The notes under the pieces are model-generated. The model had not been told where the DNA came from, did not search any database, and was given only the letters and a program-made list of their open reading frames with translations. From contig CADBHQ010000020.1 of NCBI GenBank assembly GCA_902794535.1, positions 78,975-142,974 of the forward strand: a stretch of DNA of 64,000 bases, in the 5' to 3' direction. Of this stretch, positions 39,303 to 46,607 are shown piece after piece. The stretch is from Fibrobacter succinogenes (GTDB lineage Bacteria; Fibrobacterota; Fibrobacteria; Fibrobacterales; Fibrobacteraceae). Position 1 is the stretch's first letter. Each line of letters begins with the position of its first letter. Position numbers and translations under genes: made by a program.

Positions 39303-41096
39303 ATGGCTCAAGAATCTACAGAAGCAGTCCTGAACGAGCACTTGGCCTCTTCGATGTCGAAGAGCTTGCGCATTCCCCACGTGGTGGCGCGCTTCTTGGT
39401 GTCTCGCGGAGTCTGCTCTGTGTCCGAAGCCCACCGCATGCTGTGCGGTAACTCGGGCGACGTACTTGACCCGTTCCTGATGAAGGGCATGGATGCCGCT
39501 GTCGAGTGGCTTTTGAAAATTCGTGAAAAGCACGAAAAAGTTTTTGTCTTTGGTGACTACGATCTGGATGGTATGTCGGCTGTCACGCTCATGACGCGTG
39601 CTCTTGCTGAACTGGGCATGGAGTCTGACTGGCGTCTCCCGAACCGCTTTGGCGATGGCTATGGGCTTTCGGCATCAGCCGTCGAAGAAATGCATCAGGC
39701 GGGTGCCCGTTATGTGATTACCGTGGACACGGGTATTACCGCAAATGCCGAAATTGCTTTGGCCAAGAGTTATGGAATGTCGGTGTTGGTCATAGACCAC
39801 CACCAGCCTTCGGGCGATGGACTGCCGGAATGCGATGTACTCTTGGACCCGCACCAGGAAGGCGATTCCTACCCGAATCCGGAACTTTGCGGTGTGGGCG
39901 TTTCGTACAAATTTATTTGCGCCCTGTACTCTAAACTTTCGATGCCCGAACCGACCAAGTTCTTGGACTTGGTGGCACTCGGTACGCTTGCTGACCTTGT
40001 CTCGATGACGCCTGAAAACCGCGCCTTTACCAAGGCGGGCCTCAGGTCCATTGAAAGCAGCCACTGGCCCGGCCTTCAAGAAATGTACAGCAACTTGATG
40101 AAGGGCCACGGCAGCGTGGGCGGTATCGATGTCATGTACAAGTTTGCTCCGCTCCTGAATGCGCCCGGTCGTATGGAGCGCCCGGACCCGGCTCTCAAAC
40201 TTTTGCTCAGCCCGAATATGGCGACCGCGAATGCCTTGATGGCGGAACTTCGCGAATGGAACAGCAAACGCAAACAGAAAGAAGCCGAAATTACCGAAAT
40301 GGCACAAGAGCAAATGACGGCCATGTATGGCGACAAGCTTCCGACGGTGATTGTGGTTGCAGGTAATGGCTGGCATGTAGGCGTGATTGGAATTGTGGCG
40401 GCAAAGCTTGCTCAAGAATACCACCGCCCGACGGCAGTGCTTTCTATCCAAGATGGCATGGCGCATGCAAGTGCCCGCGCTGTTCCTGGCTTTAACTGGC
40501 ACAAGGCTTTGTTTGAATCCCGCGAACTTTTTGATCGCTGGGGTGGGCATGCTAACGCTGCAGGTTTTTCGCTTCCGGCTGACAAAATCGATGAACTCCG
40601 CAAGCGCTTGGAAGTTTCTGCCGCAAATCAGAATTATACCGGCACCGAAGAATGCGAGGGCGAAGCCGCTCCTTGCTCCTACGATATTTGCATTTCTCTC
40701 AACGAACTGATTGTCGAAGCTTCGCAGTATATGGCGCCGAGCGATTATGGTGCAGGCAATGCGAATAAGAATCAGCTGATTTCGATTCTCGACTTTATCG
40801 ATTTGCTTGAACCGTTCAGTGGAAACTTCCCGTATCCGACTTTCCGTGCCGATAACGTGAAAATCCACAGGCTCCGTGAACTCAAGGGCGGACACCTGCA
40901 AATGGATATTTCGCAGGCAGGGAGCCGCGTGTATCCGGCCATCGGTTTTGGGCTTCGCAAGTACAAGAGCCTGCTCAGCAAGCCTGTGTCGGTGATTTTT
41001 GAACCGACTTGGAATTATTTTAACGACCGTAAATCCTTGCAACTTTGTGTCAAGGCGATTGAACCTTTTATTGAACCTTGTTCCGAAAACAACTAG
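39303..41096 (+). CDS. recJ: Single-stranded-DNA-specific exonuclease RecJ
   Basis: A 597-residue DHH/DHHA1 phosphoesterase (E. coli RecJ 577). Motifs: 'VFVFGDYDLDGMSAVTLM' (DYDxDG), 'YVITVDTGITANAEI', 'VLVIDHHQP' (DHH), 'LLDPHQEGDSYP', 'LVALGTLADLVSM', then DHHA1 with 'GIVAAKLAQEYHRPTAVLS', 'HASARAVPGFNWHKAL' and 'WGGHANAAGFSLP'. It degrades ssDNA 5'-3' in recombination and mismatch repair. A C-terminal OB-like part follows. It belongs to the ftsX-envC-holB-recJ operon. Confidence 0.96.
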   Translation: MAQESTEAVLNEHLASSMSKSLRIPHVVARFLVSRGVCSVSEAHRMLCGNSGDVLDPFLMKGMDAAVEWLLKIREKHEKVFVFGDYDLDGMSAVTLMTRALAELGMESDWRLPNRFGDGYGLSASAVEEMHQAGARYVITVDTGITANAEIALAKSYGMSVLVIDHHQPSGDGLPECDVLLDPHQEGDSYPNPELCGVGVSYKFICALYSKLSMPEPTKFLDLVALGTLADLVSMTPENRAFTKAGLRSIESSHWPGLQEMYSNLMKGHGSVGGIDVMYKFAPLLNAPGRMERPDPALKLLLSPNMATANALMAELREWNSKRKQKEAEITEMAQEQMTAMYGDKLPTVIVVAGNGWHVGVIGIVAAKLAQEYHRPTAVLSIQDGMAHASARAVPGFNWHKALFESRELFDRWGGHANAAGFSLPADKIDELRKRLEVSAANQNYTGTEECEGEAAPCSYDICISLNELIVEASQYMAPSDYGAGNANKNQLISILDFIDLLEPFSGNFPYPTFRADNVKIHRLRELKGGHLQMDISQAGSRVYPAIGFGLRKYKSLLSKPVSVIFEPTWNYFNDRKSLQLCVKAIEPFIEPCSENN

Positions 41097-41105
41097 GACA
41101 ACACT

Positions 41106-41609
41106 ATGCGCAACTTGCCGATATATTTCATGATTCTAGTTTTTGCGGGCATGCTGTTCGCGCTTTCCAGGGTGCACCTGTATACGCCGGTGCCGTCCGT
41201 TGAATCGGAACCCGTTCCGGAAGTTGGTTTGCAAAAGGGCTTTACGGGCCGCGTTGTCATGCCTTCGCTCGAAGACATTTATGTGCTCGAAAATTCGGCC
41301 GGCCGCGACATTTTGCAATTTGAAAAATTCTTGCAGGGTCGCGCTGCAAGCCTCCATTTTGCTTCGGCGGCATTTTTCAAGTCGAACAACAAGAATTTCA
41401 AAAGCGATTCTCCGCATGCAATTATGGGCATCAAGCTCACGCTTGATTCTCTAGGCGTGTTCTCGCCAGAAATCCTTTTTACCAATGTGCATGACGACAA
41501 TTTTAAAGGCCTGGTGCTTTCGCAAATCCAGACCTATTGGCGCTATCCGCGTAGTGAAAGCGGACGCTTTGTAGCTTGGGTTCCAATCGCTTGGAAAATA
41601 GACTACTAA
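41106..41609 (+). CDS. Membrane-anchored protein with a TonB-C-like end, function unknown
   Basis: A 167-residue protein with one N-terminal membrane segment ('LPIYFMILVFAGMLFALSRV') and a periplasmic remainder. The C-terminal 50 residues ('IKLTLDSLGVFSPEILFTNVHDDNFKGLVLSQIQTYWRYPRSESGRFVAWVPIAWK') have the strand-helix-strand rhythm of the TonB/TolA C-terminal fold. The gene follows recJ by 9 nt and is likely co-transcribed. Its stop codon directly abuts the convergent gene at 41610. Family membership beyond the TonB-C resemblance is not certain. Confidence 0.75.
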   Translation: MRNLPIYFMILVFAGMLFALSRVHLYTPVPSVESEPVPEVGLQKGFTGRVVMPSLEDIYVLENSAGRDILQFEKFLQGRAASLHFASAAFFKSNNKNFKSDSPHAIMGIKLTLDSLGVFSPEILFTNVHDDNFKGLVLSQIQTYWRYPRSESGRFVAWVPIAWKIDY

Positions 41610-42038
41610 TTACTTGTTCTTTAAAATAGCGAGCAGTTCGGCGGTGCGTTTCTCGATCAAGATGAACGCTTCGAACATGCGGGCTTCACGCCACTTGACC
41701 AAGTACTTGGCGCGCCATTCTTCGGCCACTTCCTTGGGGTCTTCGTGGTGGGATTCGTTGCGGTACCAGACTTCTTTCTTGATTTCCTTAATCATGTCGC
41801 CCATTTCGGCGGCCGGCTGCAAGGAACCCTTGCAAAGCAAGAGTGCACGCAGGTTGTCAAGCAAGATTTCGTCGGTGGGATCTTCGGAATCGTCTCGGGC
41901 ACAATCCCAGATTTCGCCGCGGTGGCGTTCCGTCCAGCCCATCAGGTGCTTTTCGGTTTTCTGAAGTTCGCCCTTGGCGAGTTTTTCTTCGACCGCTTCG
42001 CGCGGGTAGTAAATGCTGTTCGGGTAGAATTCAATCAT
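41610..42038 (-). CDS. Small acidic cytoplasmic protein, function unknown
   Basis: A 142-residue, highly charged, probably helical protein without signal or membrane segment ('MIEFYPNSIYYPREAVEEKLAKGELQKTE' at the start, 'RTAELLAILKNK' at the end). ATG at 42038 has GGAG 5 nt upstream; the longer open frame runs back through the tRNA gene and is not real. It lies 24 nt downstream of tRNA-Leu on the same strand and may be transcribed with it. No recognisable domain. Confidence 0.75.
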   Translation of the reverse strand: MIEFYPNSIYYPREAVEEKLAKGELQKTEKHLMGWTERHRGEIWDCARDDSEDPTDEILLDNLRALLLCKGSLQPAAEMGDMIKEIKKEVWYRNESHHEDPKEVAEEWRAKYLVKWREARMFEAFILIEKRTAELLAILKNK

Positions 42039-42062
42039 AGGAGCTCCCTGGTTTGCCGTTAA

Positions 42063-42145
<83 letters not shown>

Positions 42146-42218
42146 TCGGGCGTGGCCTAAATATAGTAAAAGTGTGCAAGGGAAGAAGGCGCAAATACTT
42201 TTTTTCTACATTAAGAAT

Positions 42219-42740
42219 ATGAAATATCTTATTCTCCTAATAGTTTGTTGTGTTGCCCCGCTTTTTGCCTACGATGGCGATATGGACACTTATCATGAAT
42301 TCAAGGAAGACTTATCGCTGGCTCGCGACGGATATCTCGCTTGTTTGAATATGGCTATGGAATCGGCCAGCGAAAGCACCGAAGGCTCGCTAGAAGGTTG
42401 GTTTAACCTTCGCAGTAAGGGTGGCGCCCGTTCTTGGATGCAGCTCGATTTTGATGCTCCCAACCTCAAGTTTTTAAAGATGGATGAAATCCCTTACGGT
42501 TTTAAACTGAAGGGGGCGCACGGCGCCTACAAGATTGATGCTGAAATTCGTGTCGTTACCCGCGACACCGACATTTTCTACGATGTCAAGTACAATAAGG
42601 CGAGCAACGCCGCCGGTAAAGAAATCTTCGGTGAAGTCTTCCGCAATGACCGCGTCGTCTTCTACGATGAAAGTACTCCTTGCAAGCGCAAGGCCGTCAC
42701 CTGTATCAACGAATACGCTCGCGGAACGATGGGTAAGTGA
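42219..42740 (+). CDS. Secreted/periplasmic protein of unknown function
   Basis: A 173-residue protein with a signal peptide ('MKYLILLIVCCVAPLFAYDGD'); the mature part contains 'ESTEGSLEGWFNLRSKGGARSWMQLDFDAPNLKFLKMDEIPYGFKLKGAHGAYKIDAEIRV' and a single pair of cysteines near the end ('STPCKRKAVTCINEYARG') that could form a disulfide. ATG at 42219 lacks a Shine-Dalgarno; TACATT lies 6 nt before it. The upstream in-frame extension would run into the tRNA promoter region. I recognise no family. Confidence 0.75.
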   Translation: MKYLILLIVCCVAPLFAYDGDMDTYHEFKEDLSLARDGYLACLNMAMESASESTEGSLEGWFNLRSKGGARSWMQLDFDAPNLKFLKMDEIPYGFKLKGAHGAYKIDAEIRVVTRDTDIFYDVKYNKASNAAGKEIFGEVFRNDRVVFYDESTPCKRKAVTCINEYARGTMGK

Positions 42741-42900
42741 CAAAGGGGAATGCCTTCCCCTCGCTTTAGCCATGTCTCAGCCTAAGCCGCACGCTCACAT
42801 GGCCTCGGCCTTCGGCCGACGAATGTTCACTTAGCGGTTAGGCTATCGCCATGTCTGCCGTTACCCTTTCGCCTAGGGGCTCTGCCCCTAAAACCCTGAT
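42741..42900. repeat. Intergenic palindromic cluster after the 42219-42740 gene
   Basis: Contains GGGGAA / TTCCCC, TCGGC / GCCGA, CCTAAGCCGC / GCGGTTAGG and AGGGGC / GCCCCT hairpins in a nested layout, plus a GCCATGTCT direct repeat. Read on the minus strand it includes AAGCGAGGGGAA, also found in the 9240-9370 cluster. No ORF. Confidence 0.5.
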
Positions 42901-42946
42901 AAGGTGATTGAAAATTTTGCTCCTCTTCTGGATAAAGACAATTGTA

Positions 42947-43474
42947 CTATACGTTCCCAATGAATTTAGATCGCTTGAACTTGAGGACGGGTAGCATAAT
43001 AAGAAAGATGAAAAAGAAGGGAATCAGGGAAACGAGGAATTCGGCGCTTTCAAGATAGACGCACAAGAAAACCTGGCAAACTACTAATCCTAAATAGGGA
43101 ATGGCTAGGATTGCGGCTGACTTTAAGAACGTTCGTGCCAAGAAAAGATAATTGTAAAAATAGAACGAAAAACAGCCTATAATAGCCACGAAAGCTGAGG
43201 TAACAAAGAACATTACGAATATTAAGTCGGCTTCGTTTTTGGAATGTGGGTTAAACAATGAAGATAAAATACACATAGCCAAAATGAGTAGGAATGGTAT
43301 GCATAGGGGAATTGCTGCTGCCGCCTTGAGTCCGGATGTACTTTTTTTCATCTGGATAAAAAACTCTGATTCATCAAAGACTGCGGGATGGGTTCTCTCG
43401 GTGGATGTAATCGATTTTGCCATCAAAAAGACTAGCACGGGAACATAGATGGGGCTGAGAATAAAAAAGAACAT
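42947..43474 (-). CDS. Four-helix membrane protein, in frame with and downstream of gpmI
   Basis: From ATG at 43474, preceded by AAGGGG at 6 nt, this frame encodes 175 residues with about four hydrophobic segments ('FFFILSPIYVPVLVFLMAKS', 'AAAIPLCIPFLLILAMCILSSLF', 'LIFVMFFVTSAFVAIIGCFSFYFYNYLF' and 'FLVSLIPFFFIFLIMLPVLKF'). Base composition is AT-rich and unlike gpmI, and it has its own RBS. I therefore read it as an independent gene that now shares an open frame with gpmI. Family not recognised. Confidence 0.65.
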   Translation of the reverse strand: MFFFILSPIYVPVLVFLMAKSITSTERTHPAVFDESEFFIQMKKSTSGLKAAAAIPLCIPFLLILAMCILSSLFNPHSKNEADLIFVMFFVTSAFVAIIGCFSFYFYNYLFLARTFLKSAAILAIPYLGLVVCQVFLCVYLESAEFLVSLIPFFFIFLIMLPVLKFKRSKFIGNV

Positions 43475-45310
43475 AAAATTCCCCTTAAAATGCTTTAGAT
43501 TCTTTTCAATAAATATATATTCTTTCGCTAAGGCTGGCAAACAGTTTGGCATTGAACAATTTGAGTACAAAAAAGGAACCCTCGCGGGTTCCTTTTTAAA
43601 TGCTTGGATTCTATCGCGGCGGCTTCGCCTTGCTCCAGAATGACTATGGAAAGTTGTCACCACGGACCCTGGAGCCGCAATGCGGCGATAGGGTCCATTA
43701 CTTGATGATTCGTGCTTTTCGAGGCCGAGGAGGTTGGCCGTCGTAGCAGCGATGTTGGAAAGACCCCAGTCGCCTTCCTTAAGGCCGAGCTTGCCACCCG
43801 TTACGTTATCGTAAAGGATGCAGGGCACCTTGTTGAGGGTGTGGCTCGTCTTGGCCTTGAAGGAACCGTCCTTGTTGACCTTCGGCATGCCGGTCTTCTT
43901 GTCGATTTCGTACATTTCGTCGGCGTTACCATGGTCAGCCGTGATGATGGCGACACCACCGAGGGCGTCGATCACCGGGAGGAGGCGTGCGAGGCCGATA
44001 TCCACAGCTTCGATAGCCATCGTAGCGGCGCGGAAGGAACCGGTGTGGCCCACCATGTCGCCGTTCGGGAAGTTGCAGCGGAGAGTCTGGTACTTGCCGC
44101 TCTTCAAAGCTTCAATCATGGCGTCGGTGATTTCGGCAGCCTTCATCCACGGGCGCTGTTCGAACGGAACAACATCAGATTCGATTTCGAGGTAGGTTTC
44201 GCCGTCGAACTTGCTGGAACGGTTACCATTCCAGAAGTAGGTCACGTGGCCGTACTTCTGCGTTTCGGAGCAAGCGAACTGCTTGACGCCCGTTTCAGCG
44301 AGCCATTCGCCGCTGGTTTCCTTGATGGCCGGAGGCGGAACGAGGAAGCGGTTCGGGAGCTTGAGGTCGCCGTCGTACTGGAGCATGCCAGCGTAGCAGA
44401 CGTGCGGGAAGCGCTTGCGGTCAAATTCGTTGAAGGATTCTTCTTCGAAGGCGCGGGTGATTTCGATGGCGCGGTCGCCACGGAAGTTGAAGAACACCAC
44501 GGAGTCGCCATCGTTGATGGTACCGACCGGCTGGCCGTCCTTAGCAATCACGAACGGCGGGAGATCCTGGTCAATAGCCTTGGTTTCGCCACGGAGGGTT
44601 TCGATAGCCTGGGTGGCGTTGTCGAAGTAGCGGCCTTCGCCGAGCACGTGGGTCTTCCAGCCAAGTTCCACCATCTTCCAGTTAGCGTTGTAACGGTCCA
44701 TGGTAATCTGCATACGGCCACCGCCGCTAGCAATGCAAACGTCGAATTCCGGGCTGCGGAGTTCGTCGAGGAACTTTTCGAACGGGCCAACGTAATCGAG
44801 TGCGGAAGTTTCCGGCACGTCACGACCGTCGAGCAAGATGTGCACGCGGACCTTCTTGAGGCCTTCCTTCTTGGCCTGGGCAACCATGGCCTTCAGGTGA
44901 GAAATGTTGGAGTGAACGTTTCCGTCGCTGAAAAGACCGATGAAGTGGAGCACTGTGTTCTTTTCGCGGGCGTTGCCGGCGATTTCCTTCCAAGCGTCGC
45001 GGCTGAAGATTTCGCCGGAGACGATGGAATCCTGCACGAGGGCGGCACCCTGGTTGTAAACCTGGCCGGCACCGATGGCGTTGTGGCCCACTTCGGAGTT
45101 GCCCATGTCTTCGTTGGTCGGCATACCCACGGCGCGGCCGTGAGCCTTCAGGAGCACGTTCGGGTACATCTTGAAGAGGTTGTCGAGAGTCGGGGTGCGG
45201 GCAGCCTTGATGGCGTTGCCTTCGACTTTATCGGTGATACCAAAACCATCCATCACGATGGTTACGACCGGTCCCTTGATGCCGGGGAAATTGGAAAGCT
45301 TCTTGAGCAT
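42947..45310 (-). CDS. gpmI: 2,3-bisphosphoglycerate-independent phosphoglycerate mutase, reading through into a membrane protein
   Basis: The continuous frame encodes 787 residues. Residues 1 to ~537 are a complete iPGM: 'VVTIVMDGFGITDKVEGNAI' (metal Asp), 'MGNSEVGHNAIGAG' (catalytic Ser), 'HFIGLFSDGNVHSNISHL', 'ILLDGRDVPETSA', 'NFPNGDMVGHTG', 'ITADHGNADEM' and 'KTSHTLNKVPCILY'. It interconverts 3- and 2-phosphoglycerate in glycolysis. The expected C-terminus is 'NIAATTANLLGLEKHESS'; a TAA at 43700-43698 sits exactly there but out of frame. The frame then continues through two palindromic repeat units (43664-43696 and 43606-43644), through a strong terminator hairpin, and into a separate-looking membrane gene at 42947-43474. 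Most mRNA should end at the terminator, so the fusion is probably non-functional beyond ~residue 570. Confidence 0.9.
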   Translation of the reverse strand: MLKKLSNFPGIKGPVVTIVMDGFGITDKVEGNAIKAARTPTLDNLFKMYPNVLLKAHGRAVGMPTNEDMGNSEVGHNAIGAGQVYNQGAALVQDSIVSGEIFSRDAWKEIAGNAREKNTVLHFIGLFSDGNVHSNISHLKAMVAQAKKEGLKKVRVHILLDGRDVPETSALDYVGPFEKFLDELRSPEFDVCIASGGGRMQITMDRYNANWKMVELGWKTHVLGEGRYFDNATQAIETLRGETKAIDQDLPPFVIAKDGQPVGTINDGDSVVFFNFRGDRAIEITRAFEEESFNEFDRKRFPHVCYAGMLQYDGDLKLPNRFLVPPPAIKETSGEWLAETGVKQFACSETQKYGHVTYFWNGNRSSKFDGETYLEIESDVVPFEQRPWMKAAEITDAMIEALKSGKYQTLRCNFPNGDMVGHTGSFRAATMAIEAVDIGLARLLPVIDALGGVAIITADHGNADEMYEIDKKTGMPKVNKDGSFKAKTSHTLNKVPCILYDNVTGGKLGLKEGDWGLSNIAATTANLLGLEKHESSSNGPYRRIAAPGSVVTTFHSHSGARRSRRDRIQAFKKEPARVPFLYSNCSMPNCLPALAKEYIFIEKNLKHFKGNFMFFFILSPIYVPVLVFLMAKSITSTERTHPAVFDESEFFIQMKKSTSGLKAAAAIPLCIPFLLILAMCILSSLFNPHSKNEADLIFVMFFVTSAFVAIIGCFSFYFYNYLFLARTFLKSAAILAIPYLGLVVCQVFLCVYLESAEFLVSLIPFFFIFLIMLPVLKFKRSKFIGNV
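43569..43597. terminator. Bidirectional terminator inside the gpmI run-on frame
   Basis: GGAACCC (43575-43581) and GGGTTCC (43586-43592) with a TCGC loop, six A residues before and five T residues after. On the minus strand it should end gpmI transcription before the membrane-protein gene. In the run-on frame it is translated as 'KEPARVPF'. Confidence 0.88.
43606..43644 (-). repeat. GTCATTCTGGAGC...GATAGAATCC palindromic repeat unit 1
   Basis: On the minus strand: GTCATTCTGGAGCAAGG...GCGATAGAATCC. Translated in the gpmI run-on frame as 'HSGARRSRRDRIQ'. Related to the uvrB insertion at 46720-46760. Confidence 0.75.
43664..43696 (-). repeat. GGACCCT...AGGGTCC palindromic repeat unit 2
   Basis: A 33-nt hairpin: GGACCCT (outer arm) with inner GCCGC / GCGGC. 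Its first base on the minus strand follows directly after the out-of-frame TAA at 43700-43698. Together with unit 1 it forms a tandem pair spanning 43606-43696. Confidence 0.75.
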
Positions 45311-45348
45311 GTTTTACTCCATGTTTGAATTTACGGGCGTAAATATAG

Positions 45349-45377
45349 AAAAAGCCCCTCCCGCAAGGGAAGGGCTT
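45349..45377 (-). terminator. Terminator of the lipoprotein gene 45397-46464
   Basis: AAGCCCCTCCC (45352-45362) and GGGAAGGGCTT (45367-45377) pair around GCAA; on the minus strand TTTTTC follows. It also separates this gene from gpmI. Confidence 0.9.
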
Positions 45378-45396
45378 AAATTTGGTTTAGACCCGA

Positions 45397-46464
45397 TTAC
45401 TGGACCTTATAGAGCTTCACCTTGAAGGTGTAATCGCCGTTGTTGCCTTCGGTCGCTTCAGTGATTGCGAAAGCGTAGAAACCCACGCCAGTTTCAGCGT
45501 TGTAGCCCGGAGCCAAAGCAACGTAGATCTGGTTGGAGTTTTCGATCATGGAGGCGATGGTGGCGCCCGTACCGGTGCTCTTGAACTTGAAGTCGCTCAC
45601 GTAGGCGGTGGGCGGGGTACGGGAGTTCATGTCTTCAGGCCACATATCCACTTCGTAGTCGTCGGTATACGGCGGAAGGTCACCGTTGTTAATCGGTGCG
45701 AACATAAGGCCGGTGCCGCTAGTAGCAGTCATTTCAGGATTGCTCTTGGAGCCAGCCTTTGCGAAGATGATATCGGCAGTTGCAGCACTTGCGGCAGGCA
45801 CTGCGGTGCAGGTGGCAAGGCTAAGACCCGGGTTAATGTTCGTAGACAGTTCAACCTGGCAAGCAGTCATGGCGACTTCGGCCTTGGGCTGTTCTTGGGT
45901 AGTTGTGTCAATGACTTGGCAGTAATAGTCGGCTGCGCGTTCGAACGGAATGATTTCGGTTCTCTGGAAGTCCTTTGCGCCATTGTTTGCGGTTACCGTA
46001 ACGATAAGGCTATACGTACCACATTCGGTAAAGGCCGGATCGAGCAGGCTGACAGATACGAATGCAGAATTCATCGAGTTCAGGTCGATGGAGTTTTCTG
46101 TGGGGAAAACAATGGTGTTCGAAGTGATAACAGCAGGTACCATTGTCAAATTACTTGCGTCAGAGCCCTTAGCCACCTTGTATTCGATATTCGTAAAGGC
46201 AATGTCGAAAGAGTTTTCAATGGAGTCGACAACGAGGTCCAATCCAAAACGGCCAGTAAAGCGGACGTCATCGCCGGAAATTCTAGAGCCAATGTCAGAA
46301 CTTACGGTGATGTTGGCGTCTTTCTGGGTCGGAATTTCAATTTTTCCACCCGGTTCGTCCGGGCCGGGTTCGGTAGAAGACTTGCTGTCGCTTCCGCAAG
46401 CAACGAGACCGAATGCGCCTACAGCGAAAACGGAACTTAGGAAAAGTTTCTTTGCAAAGTTCAT
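45397..46464 (-). CDS. Lipoprotein of unknown function
   Basis: A 355-residue lipoprotein: signal 'LFLSSVFAVGAFGLVAC' with lipobox LVAC, followed by a Ser/Pro/Glu/Gly-rich tether ('GSDSKSSTEPGPDEPGG'). The mature part is rich in beta-type segments ('ITVSSDIGSRISGDDVRFTGRFGLDLVVDS', 'YSLIVTVTANNGAKDFQRTEIIPF'), Thr/Asn and a few Cys, and ends 'DYTFKVKLYKVQ'. GAGGA lies 8 nt before the ATG. Monocistronic, with a terminator after it. No family recognised; the tether resembles other Fibrobacter surface lipoproteins. Confidence 0.85.
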   Translation of the reverse strand: MNFAKKLFLSSVFAVGAFGLVACGSDSKSSTEPGPDEPGGKIEIPTQKDANITVSSDIGSRISGDDVRFTGRFGLDLVVDSIENSFDIAFTNIEYKVAKGSDASNLTMVPAVITSNTIVFPTENSIDLNSMNSAFVSVSLLDPAFTECGTYSLIVTVTANNGAKDFQRTEIIPFERAADYYCQVIDTTTQEQPKAEVAMTACQVELSTNINPGLSLATCTAVPAASAATADIIFAKAGSKSNPEMTATSGTGLMFAPINNGDLPPYTDDYEVDMWPEDMNSRTPPTAYVSDFKFKSTGTGATIASMIENSNQIYVALAPGYNAETGVGFYAFAITEATEGNNGDYTFKVKLYKVQ

Positions 46465-46607
46465 GGATATATCCTCATTAAATGTTTTCTGCCCTTGAAA
46501 ATAAACAAAAAAGGCCTAAAATGCAAACGAAAATGTGTAAATTTTGGCTAAAAAATGCAAATTTGGGCGTTTTTGCGCAATTTCTTGAGCTATAACACGC
46601 CTTTTTG

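Noticed and set aside
43606..43696. The tandem repeat units as a CRISPR array
   Set aside because: Units are palindromic, unequal and only two in number, without spacers of constant length or cas genes.
43712..45328. A 538-codon plus-strand frame opposite gpmI
   Set aside because: Shadow frame with no recognisable features; gpmI on the other strand has all family motifs.
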